Below, one piece after another: positions 44,174 to 55,746 of a stretch of DNA of 64,000 nt. Origin of the DNA: JAWKWH01 sp963669455 (GTDB taxonomy: Bacteria > Pseudomonadota > Alphaproteobacteria > Rhizobiales > Rhizobiaceae); assembly GCA_963669455.1 (NCBI GenBank), contig OY770026.1:2852001-2916000 (forward strand), read 5' to 3'. Under the pieces are notes generated by a model that was given only the letters and a program-made list of their open reading frames with translations, was not told the origin of the DNA and ran no database searches. Position 1 is the stretch's first letter. Each line of letters opens with the position of its first letter. Position numbers and translations under genes: made by a program.

Positions 44174-44875
44174 TCAGTCTTTGATCCAGACGGAAAATAT
44201 ATGGGCAATGCGCCGGCCGGGACGCTCGATATCAAACAGGTTGTGGACCGAGCAGCGCAGGCCGAACTCGGTAAAAACGCCATATTCAGACGGCATCAGC
44301 GGCCATGGCGGGCCGTCGTGGCCGGTGTCTTCGCCGCGTGTTCTTGAATAGACCAAAAGCTTCCCGCCTGGTTTGACGAGGCTGGCAATCGCCTTTGCAA
44401 ACTGGTGGCGAAGCGGCGGCAGCACCGATTGGATTGTGTAGCATTCATTGACCAGATCGAAGCGTTCCAGCCAATCGTGCGGCAATTCGAGCAGATTGGC
44501 GGTGCGATAGTCAACGGCGCTATCTGGAAAGCGCTTGCGGGCCCATAAAATCGCCTTTTGCGACAGATCAAAGGCGGTGGTGCTGTAGCCCGCCGCGGCC
44601 AGCGCCTCTGCATGGTCGCCAAGCCCGCAGGCGATATCGATGGCCAGGCGCCCCTCGCCCGGGTTTTGCGCAATCCAACTGGCGATTTCGCCTTTGGGTG
44701 CAAGATCGGCCCAAGGTACGGCAGCAGCATCGCCGTCTGCCATGTCATAGACCGTTTCAAAGAATTGCGCGCGGTCGGGATTGTCTGCCAAGAACTCGCG
44801 ATCAAGCGGATTGATGCGTTGTTTCAATGCCTCGCGGCGGGCGGTAAATTCAGCCGGGTCTTCGCTGCCGCTCAT
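44174..44875 (-). CDS. Class I SAM-dependent methyltransferase
   Basis: A 233-aa Rossmann methyltransferase. Motif I is AIDIACGLGDHAEALAAAG near residue 79, followed by FDLSQKAILWARKRFP and NECYTIQSVLPPLR. Substrate unknown. ATGA overlap with the upstream holC gene shows translational coupling, but holC and this enzyme need not share a function. Confidence 0.88.
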   Translation of the reverse strand: MSGSEDPAEFTARREALKQRINPLDREFLADNPDRAQFFETVYDMADGDAAAVPWADLAPKGEIASWIAQNPGEGRLAIDIACGLGDHAEALAAAGYSTTAFDLSQKAILWARKRFPDSAVDYRTANLLELPHDWLERFDLVNECYTIQSVLPPLRHQFAKAIASLVKPGGKLLVYSRTRGEDTGHDGPPWPLMPSEYGVFTEFGLRCSVHNLFDIERPGRRIAHIFSVWIKD

Positions 44876-45327
44876 GCCTTGCGTTCCCAGCGGCCTTCAT
44901 GCGTCTGCTGCCAGTAGGTGACATCGTGTCCGTCAGCCTTGGCCTGTTTCCAATGATTTCGCGCGTTTTCAACCTGGGCCTCGTCATGGCCATCGAACAT
45001 GAACACCGCCCTATCGTAATCTCCAAGCGGCGGCGGGGCGGCATTATCGACAAGAAAGCGGATTTTGGCCCCGTTCGGGTTGACGTCACCGATGGTCAGT
45101 AACACCGGCTGATGTTCGGGGTATTTTTCCTGGTCGGTTCCATGGCCGATAAAGCTTTGATCGCGAAACACCCAAAGATGAGTGTCGAGCGCATTGCGGC
45201 GCTCCTCGCTACCCGCCTGGACCACCGCACGCCAGCCGCGCTCAAGGCTTTTTTCAAGCAGCGGCGGAAGGGCCGCCTCAAGCGTCGATTCGGTTAAGTG
45301 ATAGAACAGGATTTCGGTCATGGCCAA
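44872..45327 (-). CDS. holC: DNA polymerase III subunit chi
   Basis: A 151-aa chi subunit that links the clamp loader to single-stranded DNA-binding protein. It starts MTEILFYHLTESTLEAALP and has the family core LLEKSLERGWRAVVQAGSEERRNALDTHLW (key parts only: DTHLW, FIGHG, PVLLT) and DNAAPP. The length is normal. It is the first gene of a short minus-strand pair with the methyltransferase. Confidence 0.93.
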   Translation of the reverse strand: MAMTEILFYHLTESTLEAALPPLLEKSLERGWRAVVQAGSEERRNALDTHLWVFRDQSFIGHGTDQEKYPEHQPVLLTIGDVNPNGAKIRFLVDNAAPPPLGDYDRAVFMFDGHDEAQVENARNHWKQAKADGHDVTYWQQTHEGRWERKA

Positions 45328-45429
45328 GGCATACGCGATTTGACTGCCACTCTCAAATTTTCAACCCACTGACCCTAGACTTGATTGTCTGAAAGTACAC
45401 TTTTAGTATAGCAGGCGTAAAATCGTGAA

Positions 45430-45681
45430 TTGGCGCCAAACGTGTTGAAAAACCTGTTTTCTATCCTGATACTAACAGCGATGGCCGTGTTGGCCGGGGC
45501 AGCTGGCGCGCAGGCCGCATGTGAAATTGATCCCGATACGGGTCTTATCAAGTGTGAGAAGAAAGGGGGTTCCAGCGGCGGCGGGACTATCCATGAGGCG
45601 CCTGATGCCGATTTGAAACGGACATTGCAGGAATTGGACACCAGGCTTGGCGATTTGGAAAGTCAGATCAAGGGCAAGTAG
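45430..45681 (+). CDS. Small exported protein
   Basis: An 83-aa protein with a signal peptide ending near AQA-ACEI. A short mature domain has the Cys pair ACEIDPDTGLIKCEKKG, a Gly/Ser linker and a C-terminal coiled helix (LKRTLQELDTRLGDLESQIKG). TTG at 45430 is the first start, and GTG at 45442 is also possible; neither has a strong ribosome site. No family recognised. The next gene, 43 bases downstream, encodes a membrane protein and may be co-expressed. Confidence 0.7.
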   Translation: MAPNVLKNLFSILILTAMAVLAGAAGAQAACEIDPDTGLIKCEKKGGSSGGGTIHEAPDADLKRTLQELDTRLGDLESQIKGK

Positions 45682-45724
45682 CGGTGATGGGCCGTCTGCG
45701 ATGAGTTGAGTTGGGAGTTATGCG

Positions 45725-46348
45725 TTGGACAAGGTGTTATTTGAACAGTTTGATGCGCTGAAAATGCATCTTTTCAATGCGCTGTTTCTGGGTGCCATTC
45801 CCACATTCCTGATTTCCGGCATCTTCGGTTTTGCGCTCATCTACATGTTTGCCAGTCAGGCGGGACGTATCGACCGGGCGGCGATTTACGCCTTCGCCTT
45901 TGTCGGAGCTGCTGCGGGTTTGATGATCGGCGCTTCCCGCGAACCTATCGCCCATGTCGCGCTTCCGGCAATTTTGACGCTGGTCTCGTCCTTTCTCGCC
46001 TATCTCTATACCACCGGAAAGCCTGATCCCGCACAAGAAAAAAGCATACAAGCCACGGTGCAGTCCCTGGCTGGCAACAAATCGATTTCTGACGACGTTA
46101 AAGGTGACATAGGAGATTTGCTTGCAAAGGTCAGATTTATCCCGGTCTGCATCATCGCCCTTGCGGTCACCAGCATAACGGCTTCGTTTTATGGCGGCTC
46201 AGTTCGCGCTATTGCCGAGAAAAACGACCGGCAATATGCGGAATGGCTGTTGGAATACGAGAAAATCCAGATTCCGCTGAACAAAGAAATCCTTCGCCGC
46301 AAAGCAGGATTTGGCAAACCTCAAGCAGAAGAACCCAAAGAAAAATAG
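45725..46348 (+). CDS. Hypothetical membrane protein
   Basis: A 207-aa inner-membrane protein with about four helices (residues about 18-45, 50-70, 80-100 and 140-160), then a charged cytoplasmic or periplasmic tail with many Lys and Glu. TTG at 45725 has GGGAG about seven bases upstream. No family is recognised. Converges with pepA, 13 bases apart. Confidence 0.75.
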   Translation: MDKVLFEQFDALKMHLFNALFLGAIPTFLISGIFGFALIYMFASQAGRIDRAAIYAFAFVGAAAGLMIGASREPIAHVALPAILTLVSSFLAYLYTTGKPDPAQEKSIQATVQSLAGNKSISDDVKGDIGDLLAKVRFIPVCIIALAVTSITASFYGGSVRAIAEKNDRQYAEWLLEYEKIQIPLNKEILRRKAGFGKPQAEEPKEK

Positions 46349-46361
46349 GATACCGGTCACC

Positions 46362-47852
<1,491 letters not shown>

Positions 47853-48151
47853 AACTCCGGTGGCAATTGATGGTTATAGCGTGTTGCGTATTTCATTACA
47901 TTTTAGACCCAGTCGACGCACAACGCTTGCGAACGCGGCTATGACATGCGGCTGGCGCTGTTGTAGATTGGTTAAACTATCCGGTAAACGAAAGAATGGC
48001 CGCATTGTGCACCAAACCTGAGCAATCAATAAAATGTTAACTTCGTTTGTTGGTCCATTTTTAGCCATTCTCGCATTTCATGGAACCACCACATAAGAAG
48101 GCAGGATGGGACCTTCGTCATAACCTGCAAACCCCAAGTCACGGACGCCTC

Positions 48152-49357
48152 TTGAACCTGATTGAGCGCTACATTTTTCGCCGGACGCTGAGCCTGTCCA
48201 TGATGTCGCTTTTTGCGACCACATTTATCGTGCTGATCACCCAGGTTCTGCTGTTTGTCAATGTTCTGACCCAGTCGGGCCAGGCATTGTCGGCGTTTTT
48301 GAAGCTTGCTTTCACCCTCACCCCCGGCATGATCATGATTGTCATGCCTTTCGCACTGATTCTTGGGGCATCCAACACGCTTAACCGGATGAACAATGAT
48401 TCCGAGCTGGCGGTCATGGAGGCAGCCGGTGCCGGGCGAAAATTTATTATCAAACCGGTCCTCACGCTTGCCATGGTGTTGACGCTCATCAGCCTCCTGA
48501 TCGCGCAGTTTGCAGAACCCTGGGCCAATCGCCACCGGCGCAATCTGCTGGTTTCCGCGGGAGCAGATTTGATCCAGATCGCGATCCAGTCAGGCACATT
48601 CCGCAAGCTGGAGAAGAATCTATATGTTCAGATTGCCGACCAGTTTCCGGGGGGAAAGCTTGGCGGGATATTCCTTGTTGATCGCCGGGATGAAAATACC
48701 GAACTCCTCTACTACGCAAAACACGGCACCATGGTAAAGCAGGACGATCAGAACCTGATTTTGATGACCGATGGCGAGATTCACCGGCGCGACAACTCCA
48801 GCGGCGATGTGTCGGTGATCTCCTTTGCCTCCTACGCATTGAACCTGTCGCAATACAAGCCGGTGACAAATTCCTCCATCTACCTTCCCAAGGAATGGAC
48901 AACTGAGGAACTGCTTTATCCCGACCCTGACAATCGGATCGCACAGAGGTCGCCTTCCATCGTTCGATCGGAAATCCACCGGCGATTTTCCGAATGGATG
49001 TATCCGTTGGTCTTTGCGTTGATTGCGATTTATTTTGCCGGCACAGCCCGCGCCAACCGGCAGGAGCGAATCTGGAGCATGGGAAGCGCTTTCGGTGTTT
49101 CATTTATGCTTAGAGGTCTGGGCTTTGCGCTCGTAAACAAGGCCGGCACCAGTTCTATCGCAGCCGCCGCCTGTTATGCGCTGCCTCTCAGCGCTATCGT
49201 GATTTTCGGTTTTCTTTTGCTGACCGGAAGTGTGATCCGGGTTCCGCAGAAACTAATAGAAAAGACAGCAGCACTCGTGTCAGCATTTGAGGCATGGCGG
49301 ATAGGGTTGATCATCCGGTTTTCGGGCTACCGCAAAAACACCGAAGGAACGCTTTGA
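48152..49357 (+). CDS. lptF: LPS export permease LptF
   Basis: About 401 aa. One of the two membrane subunits of the LptB2FG ABC transporter that extracts LPS from the inner membrane. It begins LNLIERYIFRRTLSLSMMSLF, has six helices around a large periplasmic beta domain (FRKLEKNLYVQIADQF), and ends in a basic tail. The ATG at 48080 would add an atypical 24-residue extension, so TTG at 48152 (the usual family start) is preferred. It overlaps lptG by one base (TGATG). Confidence 0.93.
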   Translation: MNLIERYIFRRTLSLSMMSLFATTFIVLITQVLLFVNVLTQSGQALSAFLKLAFTLTPGMIMIVMPFALILGASNTLNRMNNDSELAVMEAAGAGRKFIIKPVLTLAMVLTLISLLIAQFAEPWANRHRRNLLVSAGADLIQIAIQSGTFRKLEKNLYVQIADQFPGGKLGGIFLVDRRDENTELLYYAKHGTMVKQDDQNLILMTDGEIHRRDNSSGDVSVISFASYALNLSQYKPVTNSSIYLPKEWTTEELLYPDPDNRIAQRSPSIVRSEIHRRFSEWMYPLVFALIAIYFAGTARANRQERIWSMGSAFGVSFMLRGLGFALVNKAGTSSIAAAACYALPLSAIVIFGFLLLTGSVIRVPQKLIEKTAALVSAFEAWRIGLIIRFSGYRKNTEGTL

Positions 49358-50442
49358 TGGGGCCGACGCTATTTCGGTATTTTCTGCACCGTTATCTGAT
49401 GATGACCCTGCAGATATTCGTGGGCCTGACGCTGCTTGCCTATATTATCGACCTTACCGAACTGACCCGGCAGATGGCCAATGTCGCCCGATTTACCTTC
49501 TTGGACGGGCTAATCATGTCGGCGCTGAGGATCCCCCGCATCATCCAGACCGCAACACCTTTCATCATACTGGTTGCCGCAATGACGGCCCTGATGACGT
49601 TCAACCGGCGCCATGAGCTGGTCATCGCCAGGTCTGCCGGCGTTTCCGCCTGGCAATTTCTGACACCTCTCTGCCTTGCCAGTTTTGGTGTTGGCCTTTT
49701 TGCCCTGCTCGCCTTCAATCCGCTTGCTGCCTGGAGTTTTGCCAAGGCAGAGGAAATAGAAGCTGAATTGCGCGGTGGCAGGACGGCGGCCACGACAGCA
49801 CTCAAAATCCCATGGCTACGGCAGCAAACCGATGAAGGAACTGCAATTATCGGCGCGGTCAATACCGCCCGCCAGGGCAGGCTGCTGAAAAACGCCACCA
49901 TTATCCGGTTTGATGACAATGACCGAATAAAGGACCGAATCAATGCCAGGACGGCAACACTTGGCGACGGTGAGTGGCTTCTCAGCGACGTAACGATTAT
50001 TCAACGTGGCGGCACGCGCCAAGCGCTTAAGGAAATGCGCATCAAATCAGGGCTCAGGCCGGAACTGATCGAGGAACAGCTAACCTTGCCGGAGACCATA
50101 CCGTTCTTCGAGCTTGGCCGCAAAATCGAGGCAGCCCGTTCGTTTGGCTTGAGTTCAAACGGGTTTTCAATGCAGTTTCATTCGCTCATGGCCACGCCAG
50201 CACTCCTGGTGGCCATGACGCTCATTGCCGCAACCGTTTCATTGAAATTTGCAAGATTTGGACAATCGGCCACAATGATTCTGGGTGGCATCTTTGCCGG
50301 CTTTCTGCTTTATGTCATCTCGGTGCTGGCAAAGGCTTTCGGCAGCGCCGGGCTTGTACCGCCCGTCGTGGCCGCGTGGTCACCGGTGATAGTAGCGATG
50401 TTTTACGGGGTGACTTTCTTGTTGCACAAGGAGGACGGGTAG
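49357..50442 (+). CDS. lptG: LPS export permease LptG
   Basis: About 361 aa, six helices and a periplasmic domain, the partner of LptF. It begins TLFRYFLHRYLMMTLQIF and has ELTRQMANVARF and SMQFHSLMATPALLVAMT. The stop TAG shares its last base with the GTG start of lptD, and an AAGGAGG ribosome site for lptD lies inside its last codons. The operon order lptF-lptG-lptD is common in this bacterial group. Confidence 0.95.
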   Translation: MGPTLFRYFLHRYLMMTLQIFVGLTLLAYIIDLTELTRQMANVARFTFLDGLIMSALRIPRIIQTATPFIILVAAMTALMTFNRRHELVIARSAGVSAWQFLTPLCLASFGVGLFALLAFNPLAAWSFAKAEEIEAELRGGRTAATTALKIPWLRQQTDEGTAIIGAVNTARQGRLLKNATIIRFDDNDRIKDRINARTATLGDGEWLLSDVTIIQRGGTRQALKEMRIKSGLRPELIEEQLTLPETIPFFELGRKIEAARSFGLSSNGFSMQFHSLMATPALLVAMTLIAATVSLKFARFGQSATMILGGIFAGFLLYVISVLAKAFGSAGLVPPVVAAWSPVIVAMFYGVTFLLHKEDG

Positions 50443-52799
50443 TGAGGGCGGCGGGTCACCGCATTGGCAGTGGTACTGTGCGCTTGCTCCAGGCAACCGC
50501 GCTGGCTTGTCTGTTCCTCAACGGGGCCGGCCCTGAAATTGCCGCGCAGGCCCAGCCGATTGATGAACTCCCCGGCGACCAACAGCTTTTGCTGGAAGCT
50601 GACACGCTTATTTACGACCGCGACAATGATACCGTTTCAGCCATTGGTGGTGTTCGGATTGACTATGGCGGCACGCGCATGGTTGCCGAGAAAGTCACCT
50701 ATGACCGCAAAAGCGGCCGGCTAATTGCCACCGGAAATGTCGAGATTGTCGATGCCGACGGCAACCGGATCACAGCGCGCGAAATCGATGTCACCGATGA
50801 TTTTGGTGATGGTTTTGTCAATGCACTCCAGCTGGAGACTGCCGATGAAACCTATTTTGGAGCCGAAAGCGCCGAACGCAAAGACGGTAATGTCACGACA
50901 TTCAACAATGGGGTCTACACAGCGTGTAAACCCTGTGAGGATAAGCCGGGCAAGCCACCGATCTGGAGGGTCAAGGGCAGCCAAATCATATGGAACGGGC
51001 AGAAGAAGACGATTCGTTTCAAGAATGCGCGATTTGAGCTTTTTGGCCTGCCGATTGCCTATCTGCCTTACTTTTCGATTCCCGACCATACGGTGAAGCG
51101 CAAAACCGGATTTCTGTTTCCCGGTATCCACCAGTCCGATGAAACCGGGTTTGGAATCACGACCCCTTTCTACATCGCTTTGGCGCCAACCTACGACCTG
51201 ACCTTGAGGCCCACATGGTATTCCAAGCAGGGCTTTTTGGGAGAGGTGGAGTGGCGCCAGAGGTTCAACAATGGCGGCTATACGCTCAAAATAGCCGGCA
51301 TTGACCAGAAGCGGCCGTCGGCCTTTGCCGGACAGCCCACCGATATGGCCGAAACAACACGCGGCATGATCGGCACGACAGGCCAATTTACCATCAATCC
51401 CCGCTGGAATTTCGGCTGGAACATCCTGCTGCAGACCGACAAGAATTTTTCTCGCACCTATCGTATCGACGGGTTTGACGACTTCACGCACCGGTCGGAA
51501 ATCTATCTAACAGGCTTGCATGACAGGAACTTTTTTGACCTTCGGTTCATGCGCTTCCAGGTGCAGGAAGCGGCGCTGGATACAGCTCGTTCGGCCGCCA
51601 ACAAGCGTCAGCCATGGGTGCTGCCATCACTCGACTACGAGAAAACCGCCGACGAGCCTGTCGGTGGCGGGGAACTGTCTTTCGGGGTCAATTTCCGCGC
51701 GATCCGCCGCGAGACAGATCATTTCAGCGCCGGCGTGCCGGCGGTGCGCGGCCTTGGCGGAAGCAATGGCCGCATTACGGCGGAAACTGAATGGCGCAAG
51801 ACCCATATTACCGATGGTGGCCTGGTCATCACGCCAACGCTGCAAGCGCGCATGGATGGGATCTACTCCAACCCATCGGCGACGGGCATTGCCAATACCG
51901 GTACCACCGCCGCAGCGCTCAGCGTGCCGACAGATATCCGTTCCTCTTATTTCCGGGCAATGCCGACCGCCGGGCTTGAGGTCCGTTACCCAATTCTGTT
52001 TACAACAGAAAATTCCAGCCATGTGATTGAGCCGGTGGCGCAACTTTTTGTGCGGCCCGATGAACAATATGCCGGGCGGCTTGGCATTCCCAATGAGGAT
52101 GCACAAAGCCTGGTGTTTGACGCCACGACATTGTTTGAGCGCGACAAATATTCAGGTTTCGACCGAATGGAAGGCGGTACGCGCGCCAATATCGGTATCC
52201 GCTACTCGGCCAGCTACGCCAATGGCTGGACCGCGAATGCCATTTTCGGGCAATCTTATCATATTGCCGGAAAAAACTCCTTTGCATCGCCGGATCTGGT
52301 TCACGCCGGGGCTGCTTCGGGCCTTGAAACGAATGTATCGGATTTCGTGGCTGCGGCCTCCGTTGCCGCACCTAGCGGACATTCGCTGTCGGTTGCAGGG
52401 CGGTTTGACGAAAAGACCTTCAATATGCGCCGTGGCGAGGTCAAGGCCGCTTTTTCGAGCCGGCCGCTATATGCTTCCGCCGGCTATACATTCATTCAGG
52501 CACAGCCGCTCTACGGGTTTCCAACCGATAGGCAGGAAGTGACAGCCAACACGACCATCCGGTTTGCCAATAATTGGCGTGTTTTCGGCTCCGGCGTCTA
52601 CGACCTACAGTCAGACAAGCTTGTCAGAGGCCAAATCGGCCTGGGCTACCATGATGAGTGTTTCTCTTATTCGCTGCATGTGACCGAGACGCGATCTGTT
52701 TTGAATACAAAGCCGACGGAGCATCAGTTCGGATTCAATATTAAACTGCGCACACTTGGTGAATTCGGATCCAGCAGCGCTGAGTACGACCAGGAATAG
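50442..52799 (+). CDS. lptD: LPS assembly protein LptD
   Basis: About 785 aa, outer-membrane beta-barrel that inserts LPS. An N-terminal signal is followed by the OstA/LptA-like domain (LLEADTLIYDRDNDTVSAIG, residues about 45-110) and then the barrel. The GTG start at 50442 is set by AAGGAGG seven bases upstream. A Cys pair (TACKPCED) could form disulfides needed for maturation. It ends in an aromatic/charged strand typical of barrels. Directly followed by a surA-like gene. Confidence 0.95.
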   Translation: MRAAGHRIGSGTVRLLQATALACLFLNGAGPEIAAQAQPIDELPGDQQLLLEADTLIYDRDNDTVSAIGGVRIDYGGTRMVAEKVTYDRKSGRLIATGNVEIVDADGNRITAREIDVTDDFGDGFVNALQLETADETYFGAESAERKDGNVTTFNNGVYTACKPCEDKPGKPPIWRVKGSQIIWNGQKKTIRFKNARFELFGLPIAYLPYFSIPDHTVKRKTGFLFPGIHQSDETGFGITTPFYIALAPTYDLTLRPTWYSKQGFLGEVEWRQRFNNGGYTLKIAGIDQKRPSAFAGQPTDMAETTRGMIGTTGQFTINPRWNFGWNILLQTDKNFSRTYRIDGFDDFTHRSEIYLTGLHDRNFFDLRFMRFQVQEAALDTARSAANKRQPWVLPSLDYEKTADEPVGGGELSFGVNFRAIRRETDHFSAGVPAVRGLGGSNGRITAETEWRKTHITDGGLVITPTLQARMDGIYSNPSATGIANTGTTAAALSVPTDIRSSYFRAMPTAGLEVRYPILFTTENSSHVIEPVAQLFVRPDEQYAGRLGIPNEDAQSLVFDATTLFERDKYSGFDRMEGGTRANIGIRYSASYANGWTANAIFGQSYHIAGKNSFASPDLVHAGAASGLETNVSDFVAAASVAAPSGHSLSVAGRFDEKTFNMRRGEVKAAFSSRPLYASAGYTFIQAQPLYGFPTDRQEVTANTTIRFANNWRVFGSGVYDLQSDKLVRGQIGLGYHDECFSYSLHVTETRSVLNTKPTEHQFGFNIKLRTLGEFGSSSAEYDQE

Positions 52800-52900
52800 G
52801 CGCGTCTTGCTTTTGCCGCATCGGCAGGGCATGGACTGCACTTCAACAAAATGCGAAAATAGCAGGGTTTCGTAAATTGCCCTATCAAAGGACATTTGCC

Positions 52901-53830
52901 ATGACATTCAAGAATGTCCGCCATCTTGTTTCAGCGGTTTTGATCGCAATTGCCTCAATTTCGGTCATGATGCCGGAGGTCGCTTCGGCCAGTGAAATCA
53001 GATACGTCGTCAATGGTGTGCCGGTCACTTCTTATGATATCGCCCGGCGCGCCGCTTTCCTGCGGTTGCAGCGGCGGCGCGGCAACACCAAGGAACTGGC
53101 GCGGCAGGAAATGATCGACCAGGCACTTCGGACGGTCGAAATCAGGCGCCTGCGCATCAACATACCGGATTCTGCCGTCGATCAGTCTTATACCAATTTT
53201 GCCAAAACAAACCGCCTTTCTGCACGCCAAATGGATCAGATTCTGGCTCAGTCAGGTGTTACCAAGCGCCATTTCCGGGAATTTATCCGCACGCAATTGG
53301 GATGGAGTCAGGCGTTGGGCCGGCGGTTTAGGACATCTGGACAATTGTCCGAACAGGATGTCGTTCAGCGCATGTTGAAGGACGGCGGCAAGAAACCGAC
53401 AGCAACGGAATACATGTTGCAACAGGTGATCTTTGTGGTTCCAAATGCCGAGCGAAAATCGAAGCTGAGCAAGCGGAAAAAAGAAGCCCAGGCGATGCGC
53501 AACCGGTTTACGGGTTGCGGCACAACGCGCCAATTTGCCAAGGGGCTGATTGATGTCACCGTTCGCGATCTCGGGCGTGTCCTGGAGCCGGAACTTCCGC
53601 CGAACTGGGAAAAGCTGATCAAGGCCACGCAGCCGGGTGCAGCGACAAAAGTGCAGGTGACAGAACGCGGTGCGGAATTCATCGGCATTTGCAACGCAAG
53701 AGAAGTCTCCAATGACCGTGTCGCGCAGATGCTTTTTCAAAACGAGGGCGGTCAAAGCGAAAAGGCCGAAGAGCTCAGCAGTAAATATATGGCTGAACTG
53801 AAAGCCAAGGCGCGTATTGTCAAACGCTGA
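52901..53830 (+). CDS. SurA-like periplasmic chaperone
   Basis: About 309 aa. A signal peptide ending near ASA-SEI, then the SurA N-terminal domain (YVVNGVPVTSYDIARRAAFL, KELARQEMIDQALRTVEIRR). The parvulin-like part is poorly conserved (EYMLQQVIFVV and GLIDVTVRDLG), so isomerase activity is uncertain. AAAGGA precedes the ATG. It sits between lptD and pdxA as SurA does in many genomes, consistent with outer-membrane protein folding, including LptD. Confidence 0.9.
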   Translation: MTFKNVRHLVSAVLIAIASISVMMPEVASASEIRYVVNGVPVTSYDIARRAAFLRLQRRRGNTKELARQEMIDQALRTVEIRRLRINIPDSAVDQSYTNFAKTNRLSARQMDQILAQSGVTKRHFREFIRTQLGWSQALGRRFRTSGQLSEQDVVQRMLKDGGKKPTATEYMLQQVIFVVPNAERKSKLSKRKKEAQAMRNRFTGCGTTRQFAKGLIDVTVRDLGRVLEPELPPNWEKLIKATQPGAATKVQVTERGAEFIGICNAREVSNDRVAQMLFQNEGGQSEKAEELSSKYMAELKAKARIVKR

Positions 53831-53866
53831 CAGTTGCAGTTACAGTCAGGCCGCGAGGTTTTTTCT

Positions 53867-54886
53867 TTGACACGCGCACTGGCAATGACCACCGGCGATC
53901 CCGGCGGAATCGGGCTTGATATCGCTATTGGCGCATGGCTGAAACGGCGGGAGGAAAACCTGCCGCCCTTTCATCTTCTATCGCAGCCCGAAATAGTGAG
54001 CGCGCGCGCAAGGCTGCTTGGCCTTTCGGTTGAAATTGCGACCATCGAGCCCTGCCAAACAGCGGAAGTTTTTGACGAAGCCCTGCCCATCGTGACAATT
54101 GACCGGGAACTGGTTGCCACACCCGGTTGCTCGATGCCTGAAAATGCCGCCGGCATCCTCGCGTCAATCGACAAGGCCGTTGCCAGTACCATGGCCGGTG
54201 ACACCGGTGCGGTGGTGACATTGCCGATAGCCAAGAAACCGCTGCATGATGCCGGTTTTAAGTTTCCCGGCCATACCGAATATCTGGCCTATTTGGCACA
54301 ACAGTATACTGGTGACACCGTCAAGGCGGTGATGATGCTGGCCGGGCCTGAGTTGAGAGCTGTTCCGGTCACCATCCACATTGCGCTTGAAGATGTGCCG
54401 GCGGCGCTGACGCGCGAGCTGATTGCCGAGACATGCCGCACGACAGCAGCCGATTTGCGGGACCGGTTCGGTATTGCCTGCCCCCGTCTTGCGGTAGCCG
54501 GGCTCAACCCGCATGCCGGCGAGGATGGCGCTTTTGGCCTCCAGGAGAGAACTGTTATCGGCCCGGCGCTGGAGATGCTTCGTGCCGAGGGACTTTCAAT
54601 CGCAGGCCCCCTACCCGCCGATACGATGTTTCACGCCAGGGCCCGGCAAAGCTACGATGCGGCGATTTGTATGTATCACGATCAGGCCTTGATCCCGGCA
54701 AAGGCGCTTGATTTCGACTGCGCCGTCAATGTCACGCTGGGCTTGCCTTTTGTTCGAACGTCACCCGACCATGGAACCGCCTTCGACATCGCCGGATCGG
54801 GCAAAGCCAATCCGCAAAGCCTGATTGAAGCCTTGCGGCTTGCGGCCATGCTGGCGGACAACGCCACGACGGTCAACGGGAGATGA
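53867..54886 (+). CDS. pdxA: 4-hydroxythreonine-4-phosphate dehydrogenase
   Basis: About 339 aa. Oxidises 4-phosphohydroxy-threonine in vitamin B6 synthesis, NAD- and metal-dependent. It has ALAMTTGDPGGIGLDIAI, the metal His in KFPGHTEYLAYL, MYHDQALIPAKAL and TSPDHGTAFDIAG. TTG at 53867 has GAGG eight bases upstream and fits the family start. The stop overlaps rsmA by ATGA. Confidence 0.95.
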   Translation: MTRALAMTTGDPGGIGLDIAIGAWLKRREENLPPFHLLSQPEIVSARARLLGLSVEIATIEPCQTAEVFDEALPIVTIDRELVATPGCSMPENAAGILASIDKAVASTMAGDTGAVVTLPIAKKPLHDAGFKFPGHTEYLAYLAQQYTGDTVKAVMMLAGPELRAVPVTIHIALEDVPAALTRELIAETCRTTAADLRDRFGIACPRLAVAGLNPHAGEDGAFGLQERTVIGPALEMLRAEGLSIAGPLPADTMFHARARQSYDAAICMYHDQALIPAKALDFDCAVNVTLGLPFVRTSPDHGTAFDIAGSGKANPQSLIEALRLAAMLADNATTVNGR

Positions 54887-55716
54887 CCGCCGACGGCCTG
54901 CCTCCGCTTCGCGATGTCGTCGAGCGGCTTGGCATAGCAGCCAAAAAATCGCTTGGGCAGAATTTCCTGTTTGATCTTAACCTGACCGGCCGGATTGCCC
55001 GCCAGGCCGGGGATTTGTCCGGCTCCACGGTGCTGGAAATCGGCCCGGGGCCTGGCGGCTTGACAAGGGCATTATTGAGCCATGGCGCGGCGCGGGTGAT
55101 TGCGATTGAACGCGACAAACGCTGCATTGCGGCGCTTGAAGAGATTTCCGCGGCATATCCAGGCCGGCTCGATATTTTGACCGGGGACGCGCTTGAAACC
55201 GATTTTTCCGCCCTTGCAAACGGCCTGGCGGATTGCCGCATCATCGCCAATCTGCCCTATAATATCGGCACCGAATTGCTGGTGCGCTGGCTGACACTTG
55301 CCGACTGGCCGCCATTTTATGCATCGATGACGCTGATGTTTCAGCGTGAAGTGGCCAAACGCATCGTCGCAACCGAGCGAAATTCAGCCTATGGCCGGCT
55401 TAGCGTTCTTGCAGGGTGGCGCACCGAGGCGAAAATCCTGTTCGACATCCCGCGACAGGCTTTCTCGCCGCCACCGAAGGTCACATCGTCGGTCGTTCAG
55501 TTGATACCGCGGCCGAGACCAGTGCCGGCCAGGCTCGGTGACCTGGAACGCGTGACGAAAGCGGCGTTCGGCCAGAGGCGCAAGATGCTGCGCCAGAGCT
55601 TAAAACCGCTCGGCGGCGAAACATTGCTCAATGCGGCGAATATCGACCCGCAACGCAGGGCCGAAACGCTTTCGGTCGAAGAATTCACCCGGCTGGCGAA
55701 TGGGCTGCAAGTGTAA
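54883..55716 (+). CDS. rsmA: 16S rRNA dimethyladenosine methyltransferase
   Basis: A 277-aa KsgA enzyme that dimethylates two adjacent adenosines near the 3' end of 16S rRNA. It has KKSLGQNFLFDLNLTGRI, VLEIGPGPGGLTRALL (motif I) and IANLPYNIGTELLVRWL (catalytic motif IV). It is coupled by ATGA to pdxA and is convergent with gmk. Loss of this activity is linked to kasugamycin resistance in other bacteria. Confidence 0.97.
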   Translation: MTADGLPPLRDVVERLGIAAKKSLGQNFLFDLNLTGRIARQAGDLSGSTVLEIGPGPGGLTRALLSHGAARVIAIERDKRCIAALEEISAAYPGRLDILTGDALETDFSALANGLADCRIIANLPYNIGTELLVRWLTLADWPPFYASMTLMFQREVAKRIVATERNSAYGRLSVLAGWRTEAKILFDIPRQAFSPPPKVTSSVVQLIPRPRPVPARLGDLERVTKAAFGQRRKMLRQSLKPLGGETLLNAANIDPQRRAETLSVEEFTRLANGLQV

Positions 55717-55746
55717 GCGCGATACCGCCCAGTCCGGCCGTGCCCG

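Noticed and set aside
55717..55746. GC-rich dyad between rsmA and gmk as a terminator
   Set aside because: The GGCCG arms are short, self-complementary and lack a T-run on either strand.
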